A DNA stretch of 64,000 nt, from the NCBI RefSeq assembly GCF_024138165.1, contig NZ_CP100000.1, forward strand, positions 434,001-498,000. The letters run 5' to 3'. This stretch comes from Halorussus vallis. Lineage in GTDB: Archaea > Halobacteriota > Halobacteria > Halobacteriales > Haladaptataceae. Positions within the stretch are counted from its first letter, which is position 1; each line of letters begins with the position of its first letter. This document shows positions 1 through 7,725 of this stretch, in pieces. Both the position numbers and the translations under genes were made by a program. The notes under the pieces were generated by a model. It was not told where the DNA came from, ran no database searches, and saw only the letters and a list, made by a program, of their open reading frames with translations.

Positions 1-657
1 TCGCAGAAAGGGCGCGAGTTCGCCTTCCTCGCGTAACGCCGAAACCTTCGGCGAGCGGAGCACCTGTACCGGAAGTTTGGTCACGTCCTCCCCGCCGTCC
101 GACCGAGAGCGCCAGGTGGTCTGTGCGGGCTTGCCGGCGCCGGCCGAACCGATGCCGTTGGTCCACGTCTCGTAGTCATCGAAGTCGTCGACGTGGAGTT
201 TCTGGCCGGGGTCGTGGTCGTTCTGCCAGTCGTAGAGTCCGGGCTTCGACCGGAGGAAGTCGTCCCGGTCGGCCTCGGGCCGCAGCGCCTCCGCGGTCTG
301 GACGCCGCAGTACTGGAACCACCGGCCCGTGTAGGTGATTCCGCCCATCTCCTGTTCGGTGACGGCGAGCGTGCTCCCGTCTTCGAGTTCCTTCTCCTTC
401 ACCTCCGGCCAGACGCCCTTCAGATACCCCTCGTCGTCGATGGTGAGCGGGACGATGGGCATCCCCCGCGGTGCGGGACCGGCGACGTTCTCGATGCCGA
501 CGAAGTCGGTCGGACCGCCCGTGCCGCCCGCGGCGGAGGTGGTCGATTCCAGCGTGGCGACGCCCGCGGTCCCGACGCCGACGAGCGCCGAGGAGGCGAC
601 GACGCCTTTCACGAAGCGGCGCCGGTCGCTCGCTTCCGGATACTTGTCGGAGGCCAT
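1..657 (-). CDS. Rieske-type iron-sulfur subunit (partial, C-terminus beyond window)
   Basis: The frame is open from the ATG at 657 to the window edge, giving 219 residues and no stop. The N-terminus carries a twin-arginine signal/anchor ('SDRRRFVKG' then a hydrophobic Ala/Val/Gly stretch), so export by Tat is expected. The following 'GITYTGRWFQYCGVQT' region resembles the N-terminal part of haloarchaeal ubiquinol-cytochrome c reductase Rieske proteins as I remember them. The 2Fe-2S cysteine/histidine motifs would lie outside the window, so the assignment rests on N-terminal resemblance only. An AT-rich TATA-like stretch (about 680-697) lies upstream. It probably heads a bc-type respiratory complex operon continuing off the left edge. 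Confidence 0.65.
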   Translation of the reverse strand, partial: MASDKYPEASDRRRFVKGVVASSALVGVGTAGVATLESTTSAAGGTGGPTDFVGIENVAGPAPRGMPIVPLTIDDEGYLKGVWPEVKEKELEDGSTLAVTEQEMGGITYTGRWFQYCGVQTAEALRPEADRDDFLRSKPGLYDWQNDHDPGQKLHVDDFDDYETWTNGIGSAGAGKPAQTTWRSRSDGGEDVTKLPVQVLRSPKVSALREEGELAPFLR

Positions 658-940
658 GGTCGGTCGAAACGTCACTCCGGAATAAATTATATATATTACA
701 CTATTCTCGGATTCCCGAAATCACCCGAAACGTTAAGATGTCGTCAGACGGATATTCCGAACGATAGCCGTGCCGTCCGGCCGCCTTGGCCGCAGAGAAC
801 GACTACGAGCCATCGGCACGTACGCTGACGGGACTCGTGACGACCTCGAAAATCCGCCGACGGCCGAGGCTCCGCTCGACGGTCGAGACGCGGGTCGCCG
901 ATTCCCGAACGTTAATCCCTCGCCCTCCCTACACCCGAAC

Positions 941-2242
941 GTGTTTCCCGACATCGAGTACCTCGACTGGATAGCGGGTCGGCCCGAGGCGGCGGAGTTC
1001 GACCTCGGTTCGAGCGACCTCCGGCGCGCGCCGCCGGAGGCGGGCGCGTTGGCACCTCCCGCACTGGCGTCGGTGCCCGACCCAGCTCCCGAGGAGACGG
1101 TCGAAACGCTGGTCGCCGAGGCGTACGGCGTCGACGCGGAGAACGTCCTCGTGACCGCGGGCGCGACCCACGCGAACTTCCTCGCGGCGGCGGCCGCGCT
1201 CCGCGCGGAGGAGTCCTCGGACGCCGACGGCGACGACGGGCCGTCTCGCCCGCGCGTGCTGGTCGAGAAGCCGGGCTACGAACCGCTGCGGGCGTCGCCG
1301 GCCGGCCTCGGCGCGAAGGTCGACCGTTTCCTCCGTAAACCGGCCGACGATTACGCGCTCGACGTCGACCGCGTCGACGGCGCGGTCACCGACGACCACG
1401 CGCTGGTGACGGTGACGAACCGGCACAACCCGTCGGGCCGGCGGGTCGGTCGCGAGACGCTCGCCGACGTGGCCGGGTCGGTCGCCACGGCGGGCGCGTC
1501 GCTGCTCGTCGACGAGGTGTACGCCTCCTTCGGGGCCGAACCGGCCGACGAGTCGCTCGGCACGGAGGAACGAACCGGTCCGTTCGGCGGACCGACCGCG
1601 GTCGGACTCCCGAACACGGTCGTCACGAACTCGCTGACGAAGTTCCTCGGGTTCGGCGGCGTCCGTATCGGCTGGCTGGTCGCCGACGAGACGTTCGTCG
1701 CGGACGCCCGCAGGGTCGCCCACCACGTCCCGGCCGTCTCGGAACCGAGTCGTCGACTGGCGCGGCGGGCGCTCGCGGCCGCCGCCGACCTCGGCGCCGA
1801 GTCGCGCGAGCGCGTCCGGACGAACCGGCGACTCCTGGCGTCGTTCGTCGACGAGCGCGACGACCTCGCGGGGACCGTCGAGGCCGGCTGTCCTTTCGGC
1901 TTCCTCGCGCACGTTGACTCGTCCGACGGCGACGAACCGCCGGCCGAGGAACGACCCCGGTCCACGGAAGCGTCTCGGACCGAGGGGAGCGCTTCGAGGG
2001 ACGGAGGGACCGCGAGCGACGGCGGGTCGGCGAGCGCGGCGGAACCGACCGAAGCCGCGGCCGACACCGGCGCGTCCGGCGACGACGTGGTCGAAGCCGC
2101 GTGGGAGCGCGAAGTGCTGGTCGTCCCCGGTCGGTTCTTCGACGACGACGACCGCTTCCGCGTCGGCGTCTGCGGCGACCCCGAGGAGATGCGGGAGGGA
2201 CTCGACCGCCTCGGGTCGGCGCTCGACGATCTCTCGGCGTAG
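941..2242 (+). CDS. PLP-dependent aminotransferase, class I/II
   Basis: Fold-type I aminotransferase of 433 residues. Visible signatures are 'NRHNPSGR' (substrate/PLP contact), 'DEVYASFG' (Asp for the pyridine nitrogen) and 'NSLTKFLG' with the probable Schiff-base lysine near residue 233. The GTG at 941 is preferred over the upstream ATG at 770 because a TATA-like 'gttaat' sits 26-31 bp before it and the extension is compositionally unlike protein. Residues about 327-385 form a low-complexity Ser/Glu/Gly/Thr insert just before the C-terminal strands, which looks like a haloarchaeal disordered insertion. Substrate is not predictable; relatives include aspartate- and histidinol-phosphate-type enzymes. 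Confidence 0.8.
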   Translation: MFPDIEYLDWIAGRPEAAEFDLGSSDLRRAPPEAGALAPPALASVPDPAPEETVETLVAEAYGVDAENVLVTAGATHANFLAAAAALRAEESSDADGDDGPSRPRVLVEKPGYEPLRASPAGLGAKVDRFLRKPADDYALDVDRVDGAVTDDHALVTVTNRHNPSGRRVGRETLADVAGSVATAGASLLVDEVYASFGAEPADESLGTEERTGPFGGPTAVGLPNTVVTNSLTKFLGFGGVRIGWLVADETFVADARRVAHHVPAVSEPSRRLARRALAAAADLGAESRERVRTNRRLLASFVDERDDLAGTVEAGCPFGFLAHVDSSDGDEPPAEERPRSTEASRTEGSASRDGGTASDGGSASAAEPTEAAADTGASGDDVVEAAWEREVLVVPGRFFDDDDRFRVGVCGDPEEMREGLDRLGSALDDLSA

Positions 2243-2243
2243 G

Positions 2244-2275
2244 CCGACGCGGCGGAAGGCCTTCCGCCGCGTCGG
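2244..2275. terminator. Perfect 32-bp palindrome after the aminotransferase
   Basis: Arms 2244-2259 and 2260-2275 are exact reverse complements with no spacer, beginning 1 nt after the stop codon. In RNA this is a very stable hairpin; a 3'-end or terminator role is inferred. No T-tract follows directly. Confidence 0.6.
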
Positions 2276-2578
2276 TGATAGTGTGCGGGACGGAGAACCT
2301 CTCGGGCACCGGGGAATTCGAAATATTCGCTCGCAAAGATAGATTTTTGAATCTCGTCGGCGTACGTTTCGATGGTGTGGCAGTGACTGTCATCCCGGGC
2401 TGGCATCCCGAACCACTGCCCCAAACTGGACTTCTCGCGAAACAGCGCCGAACGCTCGGCGAGAGCGTCTCGTCGTACTTGCACTCGCGTTTGCGTCGGG
2501 GGAACCGTCCGTAATTCTACCTATAATACTTGATATATACGGGTGGGGAGTTATATCGTTCGGGTCGGAGCCACCCGT
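2276..2578. promoter_or_regulatory. Intergenic region with promoter of the first HTH-10 gene
   Basis: About 300 bp without a convincing gene. It is AT-richer than its surroundings and contains a TATA-like 'ttatat' at 2551-2556, 23-28 bp before the ATG at 2579, fitting a leaderless haloarchaeal transcript. Nothing else recognised. Confidence 0.55.
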
Positions 2579-3238
2579 ATGAGCGTAGTCGTAGAGTTGA
2601 CCGTGGCCCCCGACGCGTTCGCGCTCGGTCGTGCGCTCGGGACCCAGGAGGGGATGCTCGTCGAACTCGAGCGCGTGGTTCCCACGCCGAACTCGGTCAT
2701 GCCGTTCCTCTGGATTCGCGGCGCAGACGCCGAACGACTCGAAGCCGACGTGAGGGAGAGCGCGTACATCGAGAACCTCACGCCGCTCGACCGAATCGGC
2801 GACGAGGTCCTCTACCGGGTCGAGTGGACCGGCGAGTACGAGGACCTCGTCGAGGGAATCGTGCGGTGCGAGGGGACGATTCTGGAGGCCGCCGGGAACG
2901 GGCAGTGGAACTTCCAGTTGCGGTTCCTTGACCACGAACACGTCGCCGACTTCTACAACTACTGCACCGACCACGATATCACGATTCACGTCGACCGCGT
3001 GTACACGCTGACCGAGGAGAGCTTTCGCAGCCGAGTGTTCGACCTGACGCCCGAGCAGCGCGAGGCGCTCGTCCTCGGCCTCCGGCGTGGGTACTTCTCG
3101 ACGCCGCGGGAGGTGGCGATGGAGGAACTGGCCGACGAGATGGGCATCTCCCAGCAGGCGTTCTCCGACCGGCTCCGGCGGGGCAACGAGAAGGTGTTGA
3201 CCAACGTGCTGCTCCCGCGACTCGCCCGGTCGGAGTAA
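2579..3238 (+). CDS. HTH-10 family (bacterio-opsin activator-like) regulator
   Basis: Predicted transcription factor of 219 residues. The N-terminal two thirds is the beta-rich domain typical of bacterio-opsin-activator-like proteins; the C-terminus holds the HTH-10 helix-turn-helix, with 'LTPEQREALVLGLRRGYF' followed by 'MGISQQAFSDRLRRG' near residues 160-210. The ATG at 2579 is preferred over 2543 because of the TATA box 23-28 bp upstream. A second family member follows 180 bp downstream on the same strand, probably an ancient duplication. The target gene and signal are unknown; no bacteriorhodopsin gene is in the window. Confidence 0.85.
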   Translation: MSVVVELTVAPDAFALGRALGTQEGMLVELERVVPTPNSVMPFLWIRGADAERLEADVRESAYIENLTPLDRIGDEVLYRVEWTGEYEDLVEGIVRCEGTILEAAGNGQWNFQLRFLDHEHVADFYNYCTDHDITIHVDRVYTLTEESFRSRVFDLTPEQREALVLGLRRGYFSTPREVAMEELADEMGISQQAFSDRLRRGNEKVLTNVLLPRLARSE

Positions 3239-3418
3239 CGCGCTCGAATTTTCGTCTCGCCGACAGCTCCGACATAAAAGGCTTGTAGATACAACCCCTT
3301 CGAGTTTCCTCCCGGAACGCGACCAAGTAGGTAGCGAATCGGCCCGCCCTCCCACTACCCGCCCACCGAGGGTCCCGAGGCCGCGACGCCGAACGATACG
3401 ACTGCTCTGGACTGACAC

Positions 3419-4081
3419 ATGATCTCCATCGAGTTCAATCTGGACCACCCGACGCTCGCCGACGCGTTCGCCGCGGCTCCGGAGACGCGAATCGATTGGG
3501 AGCGCTCGGACGTCGTCGAGGACGACCGGCTCTGTCTGCTGGTCTGGGTCACCGGCGGGAGCGTCGACCGGTTCGAGCGCGGACTCGACGCCGACGAGAG
3601 CGTCGCCTCCCACGAGCGACTGGCGGAGAACGCCAACCGGTCGCTCTACCGCATCGAACTCTCGGCGGCGGGGACCCGAGAGAGCGTCTATCCGGTCCTC
3701 GTCGACGAGGGGGTGTTGGTCGACCAGTTGACCATCTCCGCCGACGGGTGGGAGTTCCAGACGACGTTCCCCGACTGGGAGTCGTTCGAGCGCTTCCGGG
3801 ACTTCTGTCGCGCCCGCGACTTCGACATCGACGTCCACCGGCTGTCGTCTGACTCGGCCGCGAAGGCGGCCGACGGCGCCGGGTCGGCACTGACCGAGCG
3901 ACAGCACGAACTGCTCGTGGCCGTCCTCGACACCGGCTATCTCGAGATTCCGCGGGACTCGTCGGTCGCCGAACTCGGCGAGCACCTCAACGTCTCGGCC
4001 AACTCCGCCTCGCAACTGTTCCGGCGGGCGGTGAAGTCACTGATCGAACAGAGCGTCCGGGGGAGTCGGCGAGGGTCGTAG
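3419..4081 (+). CDS. HTH-10 family (bacterio-opsin activator-like) regulator, second copy
   Basis: Predicted DNA-binding regulator of 220 residues with the same architecture as the gene at 2579: N-terminal beta-rich domain, then an HTH-10 motif ('LTERQHELLVAVLDTGYLE' and 'LNVSANSASQLFRRAVK', residues about 160-210). The two proteins are clearly divergent, so the duplication is old. It has its own upstream spacer (180 bp) and is followed by a 17-bp inverted repeat, so it is probably monocistronic. No sensor domain such as PAS or GAF is visible, so any signal would be read by the N-terminal domain. Confidence 0.82.
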   Translation: MISIEFNLDHPTLADAFAAAPETRIDWERSDVVEDDRLCLLVWVTGGSVDRFERGLDADESVASHERLAENANRSLYRIELSAAGTRESVYPVLVDEGVLVDQLTISADGWEFQTTFPDWESFERFRDFCRARDFDIDVHRLSSDSAAKAADGAGSALTERQHELLVAVLDTGYLEIPRDSSVAELGEHLNVSANSASQLFRRAVKSLIEQSVRGSRRGS

Positions 4082-4113
4082 GCGGGTCGCCCGCGCCGTC
4101 GACTCGGGCCGCG

Positions 4114-4148
4114 GCGGTGGCGGTCGCTCGTCGAGCGACCGCCACCGC
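4114..4148. terminator. 17-bp perfect inverted repeat, 1-nt spacer
   Basis: Arms 4114-4130 and 4132-4148 are exact complements around T4131, starting 33 nt after the stop of the second HTH-10 gene. It is a GC-rich stem without a following T-run; a terminator or 3'-end stabiliser is inferred. Confidence 0.55.
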
Positions 4149-4215
4149 GACGATTCGTTCGGATTCCTTTCGAGTCTGCCAAAAGTTAAGACCCACCAAC
4201 GCAATCGGTGTCTAC

Positions 4216-4512
4216 ATGGACGCAACACCGCAGGAAATAACGACGCTCGTCGGTCGGGAGGTGTACTCCAACAACGGCGTCTTCGTCGGGGAGATAGAAG
4301 ACGTGCGACTGAACGTCGACGCGTGCGCCGTGACCGGAATCGCGCTCGGCGAAGTGAACGACGAACTGTTCTCGGGGGTCGTCGACGGGGGCAACGGCGT
4401 GATGCTCCCCTACCGCTGGGTCCGCGCCGTCGGCGACGTCGTACTCATCAACGACATCATCGAACGCCTCCAGCGCCCCGAACAGGACGAAACCGAAGAA
4501 GTCGCCGTCTGA
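4216..4512 (+). CDS. PRC-barrel domain protein
   Basis: Small 98-residue protein made of a single PRC-barrel fold: 'LVGREVYSNNGVFVGEIED' opens the domain, followed by short beta-strands and 'VMLPYRWVRAVGDVVLI'. PRC barrels occur in the RimM ribosome-maturation protein and photosynthetic reaction centre H subunit; archaeal stand-alone versions have been linked to RNA and cell-division processes, but the role of this one is not set by sequence. The ATG at 4216 follows an A/T-rich 'aaaagttaag' about 25-30 bp upstream. The C-terminal tail is acidic, as usual in haloarchaea. Confidence 0.85.
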   Translation: MDATPQEITTLVGREVYSNNGVFVGEIEDVRLNVDACAVTGIALGEVNDELFSGVVDGGNGVMLPYRWVRAVGDVVLINDIIERLQRPEQDETEEVAV

Positions 4513-4548
4513 GAACTCGAACCGCCTTTTCCTCGTTTCGACTCGGGT

Positions 4549-6000
4549 CTAACTTCCGTTGCTACCCTCGCCGCTCTCGACGCCCATCGCGTCGAACAGC
4601 TTTCGCTTGACGGCTTCCTCGGTCAGCGACAGCAGCGTGTCGCGGTTGTCGTCGGTCGTCTCGATGCCGGTGAAGATGCCGAGCGGAATCTCGACGCTGG
4701 CCTGCGTCGAGTGGCCCGCCGCCTCGCCGATGCCGCCGAAGGCGTCCTGAAGCACCTTGCCGATGTTCATCCGGATGTCCTTCGAGCGGGCCGCGAGGTA
4801 GATGGTCTCCTCGGCGATGCCGAAGACGGCGGTGGTGGTGATTCCCTCCAGGTTGAGCAGGTGGGAGGCCGCCTGGGTGAGGGCGTCGCGGTCGCGGATG
4901 AACCCCGCGTTGCTCACGAGGTGGCTCCCCTGGACCTCGCGGTTGGTGATGGCCTCCGCGAGCACGTCGAGCGTCTCGGGCGACATCGAGGGCGATTCGA
5001 CCTGCTCGAGGGTGTCGTGGTTGGCGAACGGGTAGAGGAACGCCGCCGCGGTGAGGTCGGCGGGGGTGGTGTCGCGCTTGAAGTCCAGCGTCTCAGCGCG
5101 GATGCCGTACAGCAGCGCGGTGGCGACCTCCTCGCCGACGTTGATGTCGAACTCCTGGATGTACTTGGTGAGGATGGTCGAGGTCGAACTCACGCTCGGG
5201 CGGACGTCGACGAACTCGGCCTCGTACTCCTCGTCGGGTTCGAAGTGGTCGATGAAGATGTCCACCGGACCGTCGAAGCCAGCTTCGGTGGCCTTGGCGT
5301 GGTCGACCAGCGCCACGGTGTCGTACTCCTCCAGGTTCGCCTCGTCGTACGAGAGCAGTTCGATGCCCAGGAGGTTGACGAACGCGCGGTTCTCCTGGTG
5401 GCCGATGTCGCCGATGTAGAGGATGTCGGCCTCCACGCCGAGGTCCTCGGCGATGGCCTTGAGCGCGACTGCGCTGGCGATGGAGTCGGGGTCGGGGTTG
5501 TCGTGGGTGACGATGGCGATGCGGTCGTCGGTCTCCTCGATGACGGCCGCGAGCTGCTGGGCCTTGTACTCCAGTTCGCCCGTTTCGAGCGCCCGGAGCG
5601 CCGAGTCGGAGATGACCGTCGAGGGGTTGATGACCACGTCGGCGCCGAGGTCGGTCAGTTCGTCCTCGGAAACGGGGTCGCTCGCGCGCACGACGATGAA
5701 CTGCTCACCGCCGTTCTCGCGGATGTTCCGCACCGCGTCCTTGTTGGCCTCCACGTCCGAGGAGAGGATGAGGATGACCTCGTTGTCGGCGACGGCCTCG
5801 ACGATGGCGTCGTCGCGGATGTCGGCGGTCCGGGCGTTGAGATCCTGGTCGCGCAGGGCCTCGACGCGGTCCTCGTCGCGGTCGATGATGAGAACGTCCT
5901 TGCCCTGCTCGACCAGTTCCTCGGCGACCGCGTGCCCGACGCTCCCGCAACCCAAGATAGCGTAGTCGGACATCGAGGAGATGGTAATCCCGGCGCTCAT
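4549..6000 (-). CDS. TrkA-N / DHH / DHHA1 phosphoesterase-family protein
   Basis: A 483-residue multidomain cytoplasmic protein. Residues about 10-130 form a Rossmann nucleotide-binding TrkA-N domain ('AILGCGSVGHAVAEEL'), as in K+ channel regulators. Residues about 155-300 form a DHH phosphoesterase domain with metal ligands in 'HDNPDPDSIASA' and 'VDHAKAT'. The C-terminus is DHHA1-like, with 'GHSTQASVEIP'. DHH enzymes cleave small nucleotides (c-di-AMP, pApA, nanoRNA) or inorganic pyrophosphate; the fusion to TrkA-N suggests ligand-gated hydrolysis, possibly linking nucleotide signalling to ion homeostasis (inference). The start at 6000 has a 'ttaag' TATA-like element about 28 bp upstream; the internal ATG at residue 10 is an alternative. 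Confidence 0.85.
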   Translation of the reverse strand: MSAGITISSMSDYAILGCGSVGHAVAEELVEQGKDVLIIDRDEDRVEALRDQDLNARTADIRDDAIVEAVADNEVILILSSDVEANKDAVRNIRENGGEQFIVVRASDPVSEDELTDLGADVVINPSTVISDSALRALETGELEYKAQQLAAVIEETDDRIAIVTHDNPDPDSIASAVALKAIAEDLGVEADILYIGDIGHQENRAFVNLLGIELLSYDEANLEEYDTVALVDHAKATEAGFDGPVDIFIDHFEPDEEYEAEFVDVRPSVSSTSTILTKYIQEFDINVGEEVATALLYGIRAETLDFKRDTTPADLTAAAFLYPFANHDTLEQVESPSMSPETLDVLAEAITNREVQGSHLVSNAGFIRDRDALTQAASHLLNLEGITTTAVFGIAEETIYLAARSKDIRMNIGKVLQDAFGGIGEAAGHSTQASVEIPLGIFTGIETTDDNRDTLLSLTEEAVKRKLFDAMGVESGEGSNGS

Positions 6001-6258
6001 GATACTCAGGCGTAGCTTGGGACCACACTTAACACTCCCGGAGCGTTTCGCCGTTCCCGGCGATTCGCCCGCCGTCTCCCAACTTTCCGACCGCGTCGAG
6101 GCTGTCGAAACCGACGGGGTCGGATGCGTCGCAGTTCCGCCGCGCGGAGAGGTCGTCGCAACGTCGCAGTCTCTCGGTTTCGCCGGGAATCGAAAGGGGT
6201 AACAGTCCGACGAAACGGAAACGTATTTACGTCACACCCGGCAAGTTGAGAATGCGTT

Positions 6259-6332
6259 GGGCCGGTAGCTCAGTTAGGCAGAGCGTCTGACTCTTAATCA
6301 GACGGTCGCGTGTTCAAATCGCGCCCGGCCCG
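6259..6332 (+). tRNA. tRNA-Lys (CTT anticodon)
   Basis: A 74-nt cloverleaf reads AAG codons. The acceptor arms 6259-6265 and 6325-6331 pair perfectly with discriminator G6332. The anticodon stem 'TCTGA/TCAGA' encloses the loop CTCTTAA, giving anticodon CTT. The T-loop is 'ttcaaat'. CCA is not encoded. No intron. A TATA-like 'gtatttacg' lies about 30 bp upstream. Confidence 0.95.
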
Positions 6333-6350
6333 TACTTCTGCGACGAATTA

Positions 6351-6383
6351 ATCGACGAGCGACGCGTCGCGTCGCTCGTCGAT
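6351..6383. terminator. 16-bp perfect inverted repeat downstream of tRNA-Lys
   Basis: Arms 6351-6366 and 6368-6383 are exact complements around T6367, beginning 19 nt after the tRNA. Probable 3'-end structure of the tRNA transcript, or a cruciform-forming palindrome. Confidence 0.5.
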
Positions 6384-6661
6384 TCGACTCGAATACCGAC
6401 TCGTGAGCGATTCTGACTAGCGAAACCGAGAGCCGCCACGCTCTCGAACGTTCGTCTCGGCGGAAATCGCGAATCCGAAGAAGAGATACTGCCCCACCGA
6501 ACCGGTGGGTGCAGTCCTGCACAAACCCGGAGGCCCAGTGGCGAAACGAACGCACACGCCCTCGCGGAATCGGCGGTGGTAGCTGGCTGAATCGGCGCTC
6601 TCGCGCCGCTACCGTCTACCGCGTCCACCGACGAAACGATTCGGCTGAAATCGGCCATCGT
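6384..6661. other. Intergenic, no gene supported
   Basis: Together with the palindrome this makes a gap of about 330 bp. Open frames here overlap in several phases and none has a promoter and protein-like composition. The right end should contain only the 3' end of the convergent kinase gene. Confidence 0.4.
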
Positions 6662-7123
6662 TTAAGTTTCCTGGCCCCAAGTCGAAACGTACCGAACCAG
6701 GGCGTCGGCCGCCTCATCCGCCGAAAGCCGGTCGGTGTCGAGGACGAGGTCGGGATTGTGCGGAACGTCGAACTCGGCGTGGACTACCCGGACGCCCGTC
6801 TCGGATATCGGGTCGTCGCGGCGGTGGTTGCGCGCCAGGCACGTCTCCAGCGAGGCAGTCACGAAGACGAGGTGGGTGTCCGGGAGCGCGTGAAACCGTT
6901 CTTGCCACTCGCGTCGGTAGAAAGTACCGTCGAGAATCCAGTCGGCGTCCGGGTCGGCGTCGTCTCCGGCGACCTCGTCGTACAGGCGGTCGTACGTGTT
7001 CCGCGAGTAGTCGTCGGAGTGGAGCAGTCGGAAGTCGTACCCGGCCGCCGCGAGGCCCTCGCGGAGTCGCTCGGCGACGGTAGTCTTGCCCGCGCCGGGC
7101 GGGCCACAGAGCAGGAGTTTCAC
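6662..7123 (-). CDS. Small P-loop kinase (AAA/adenylylsulfate-kinase-like)
   Basis: A 153-residue nucleotide kinase-like protein. The Walker A motif 'GPPGAGKTTVAERL' sits at residues 7-20, with 'DWILDGTFYRREW' as a Walker-B/acceptor region and the Arg-rich lid 'CLARNHRRDDP' near residue 100. The size and fold match the chloramphenicol-phosphotransferase / adenylylsulfate-kinase / PSTK-like group of P-loop kinases. Substrate cannot be told. It lies just downstream of the GNAT gene on the same strand (58 bp gap), so the two may be cotranscribed. Confidence 0.75.
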   Translation of the reverse strand: MKLLLCGPPGAGKTTVAERLREGLAAAGYDFRLLHSDDYSRNTYDRLYDEVAGDDADPDADWILDGTFYRREWQERFHALPDTHLVFVTASLETCLARNHRRDDPISETGVRVVHAEFDVPHNPDLVLDTDRLSADEAADALVRYVSTWGQET

Positions 7124-7181
7124 GGGGTCGGGCGAGTCAGCGTCGACCCGCGAGGGCCGGCGGGCACTTCTCGGCGGACGT

Positions 7182-7646
7182 TCACGACAGCGACTTCTCC
7201 ATCTCGACGTGGGGGATTCCGGCCTCCTCGAAGACGTCGCTCGTCGTCTCGTAGCCGAGTTCTCGGTAGAACCCCTCGACGGGCGTCTGGGCGTGCATCA
7301 CGAGCGTCGAGAACCCCCGCGCTTCGGCCGTGGCTTCGAGTTCGTCCATCGTCGCTCGGCCCCAGCCTTCGCCGCGCCGGGACTCAACGACCGCGATGCG
7401 CTCGACCTTGCCCACGCCGTCGTCGACCGCTCGGAGGCGACCCGCCGCGACCGGGACGCGCGAGTCCTCGCCCGACGCGTCGGCACGGTCGTCGGCGTAC
7501 CCGACGAAGTGAATCGCCTCGTCGTCCCGGCCGTCGACCTCCAGCTCCTCGGGCACGCCCTGCTCTTCGACGAACACCTCGCGACGGACGCGGAGGGCGT
7601 CCTCGCGCTCGGCGTCGGTTTCGGCTCGGCGGACCTCTGGCGTCAT
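7182..7646 (-). CDS. GNAT family N-acetyltransferase
   Basis: A 154-residue GCN5-related acetyltransferase. The acetyl-CoA pyrophosphate-binding motif A is visible as 'RRGEGWGRATMDELEATAEA' (residues about 90-110), preceded by the beta-strand 'VERIAVVES' and followed by 'TLVMHAQTPVEGFYRELGY', the C-terminal signature. The region 'VEEQGVPEELEVDGRDDEAI' near residue 30 is characteristic of the ElaA/YjcF-like GNAT group. The acceptor is unknown. It precedes the small P-loop kinase on the same strand. Confidence 0.85.
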   Translation of the reverse strand: MTPEVRRAETDAEREDALRVRREVFVEEQGVPEELEVDGRDDEAIHFVGYADDRADASGEDSRVPVAAGRLRAVDDGVGKVERIAVVESRRGEGWGRATMDELEATAEARGFSTLVMHAQTPVEGFYRELGYETTSDVFEEAGIPHVEMEKSLS

Positions 7647-7725
7647 CGGTCGTCGTTGCCTCCGGAGTGACCTGAACGTTTGGAAAGGAGAGAAGGAAGT
7701 CGGGCGTCGCTACTCGTCTACCTGC

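Noticed and set aside
1351-2484. Minus-strand frames opposite the aminotransferase
   Set aside because: Ser/Arg/Thr-rich translations of the complement with no motif; the plus strand carries all aminotransferase signatures.
4711-6015. Long plus-strand frames antisense to the DHH gene, and similar long antisense frames over guaB, nuoCD, ilvB and others
   Set aside because: In GC-rich haloarchaeal genes the antisense frame in codon register is usually open; no homology or promoter, and composition is Val/Asp/Gly/Arg-rich.
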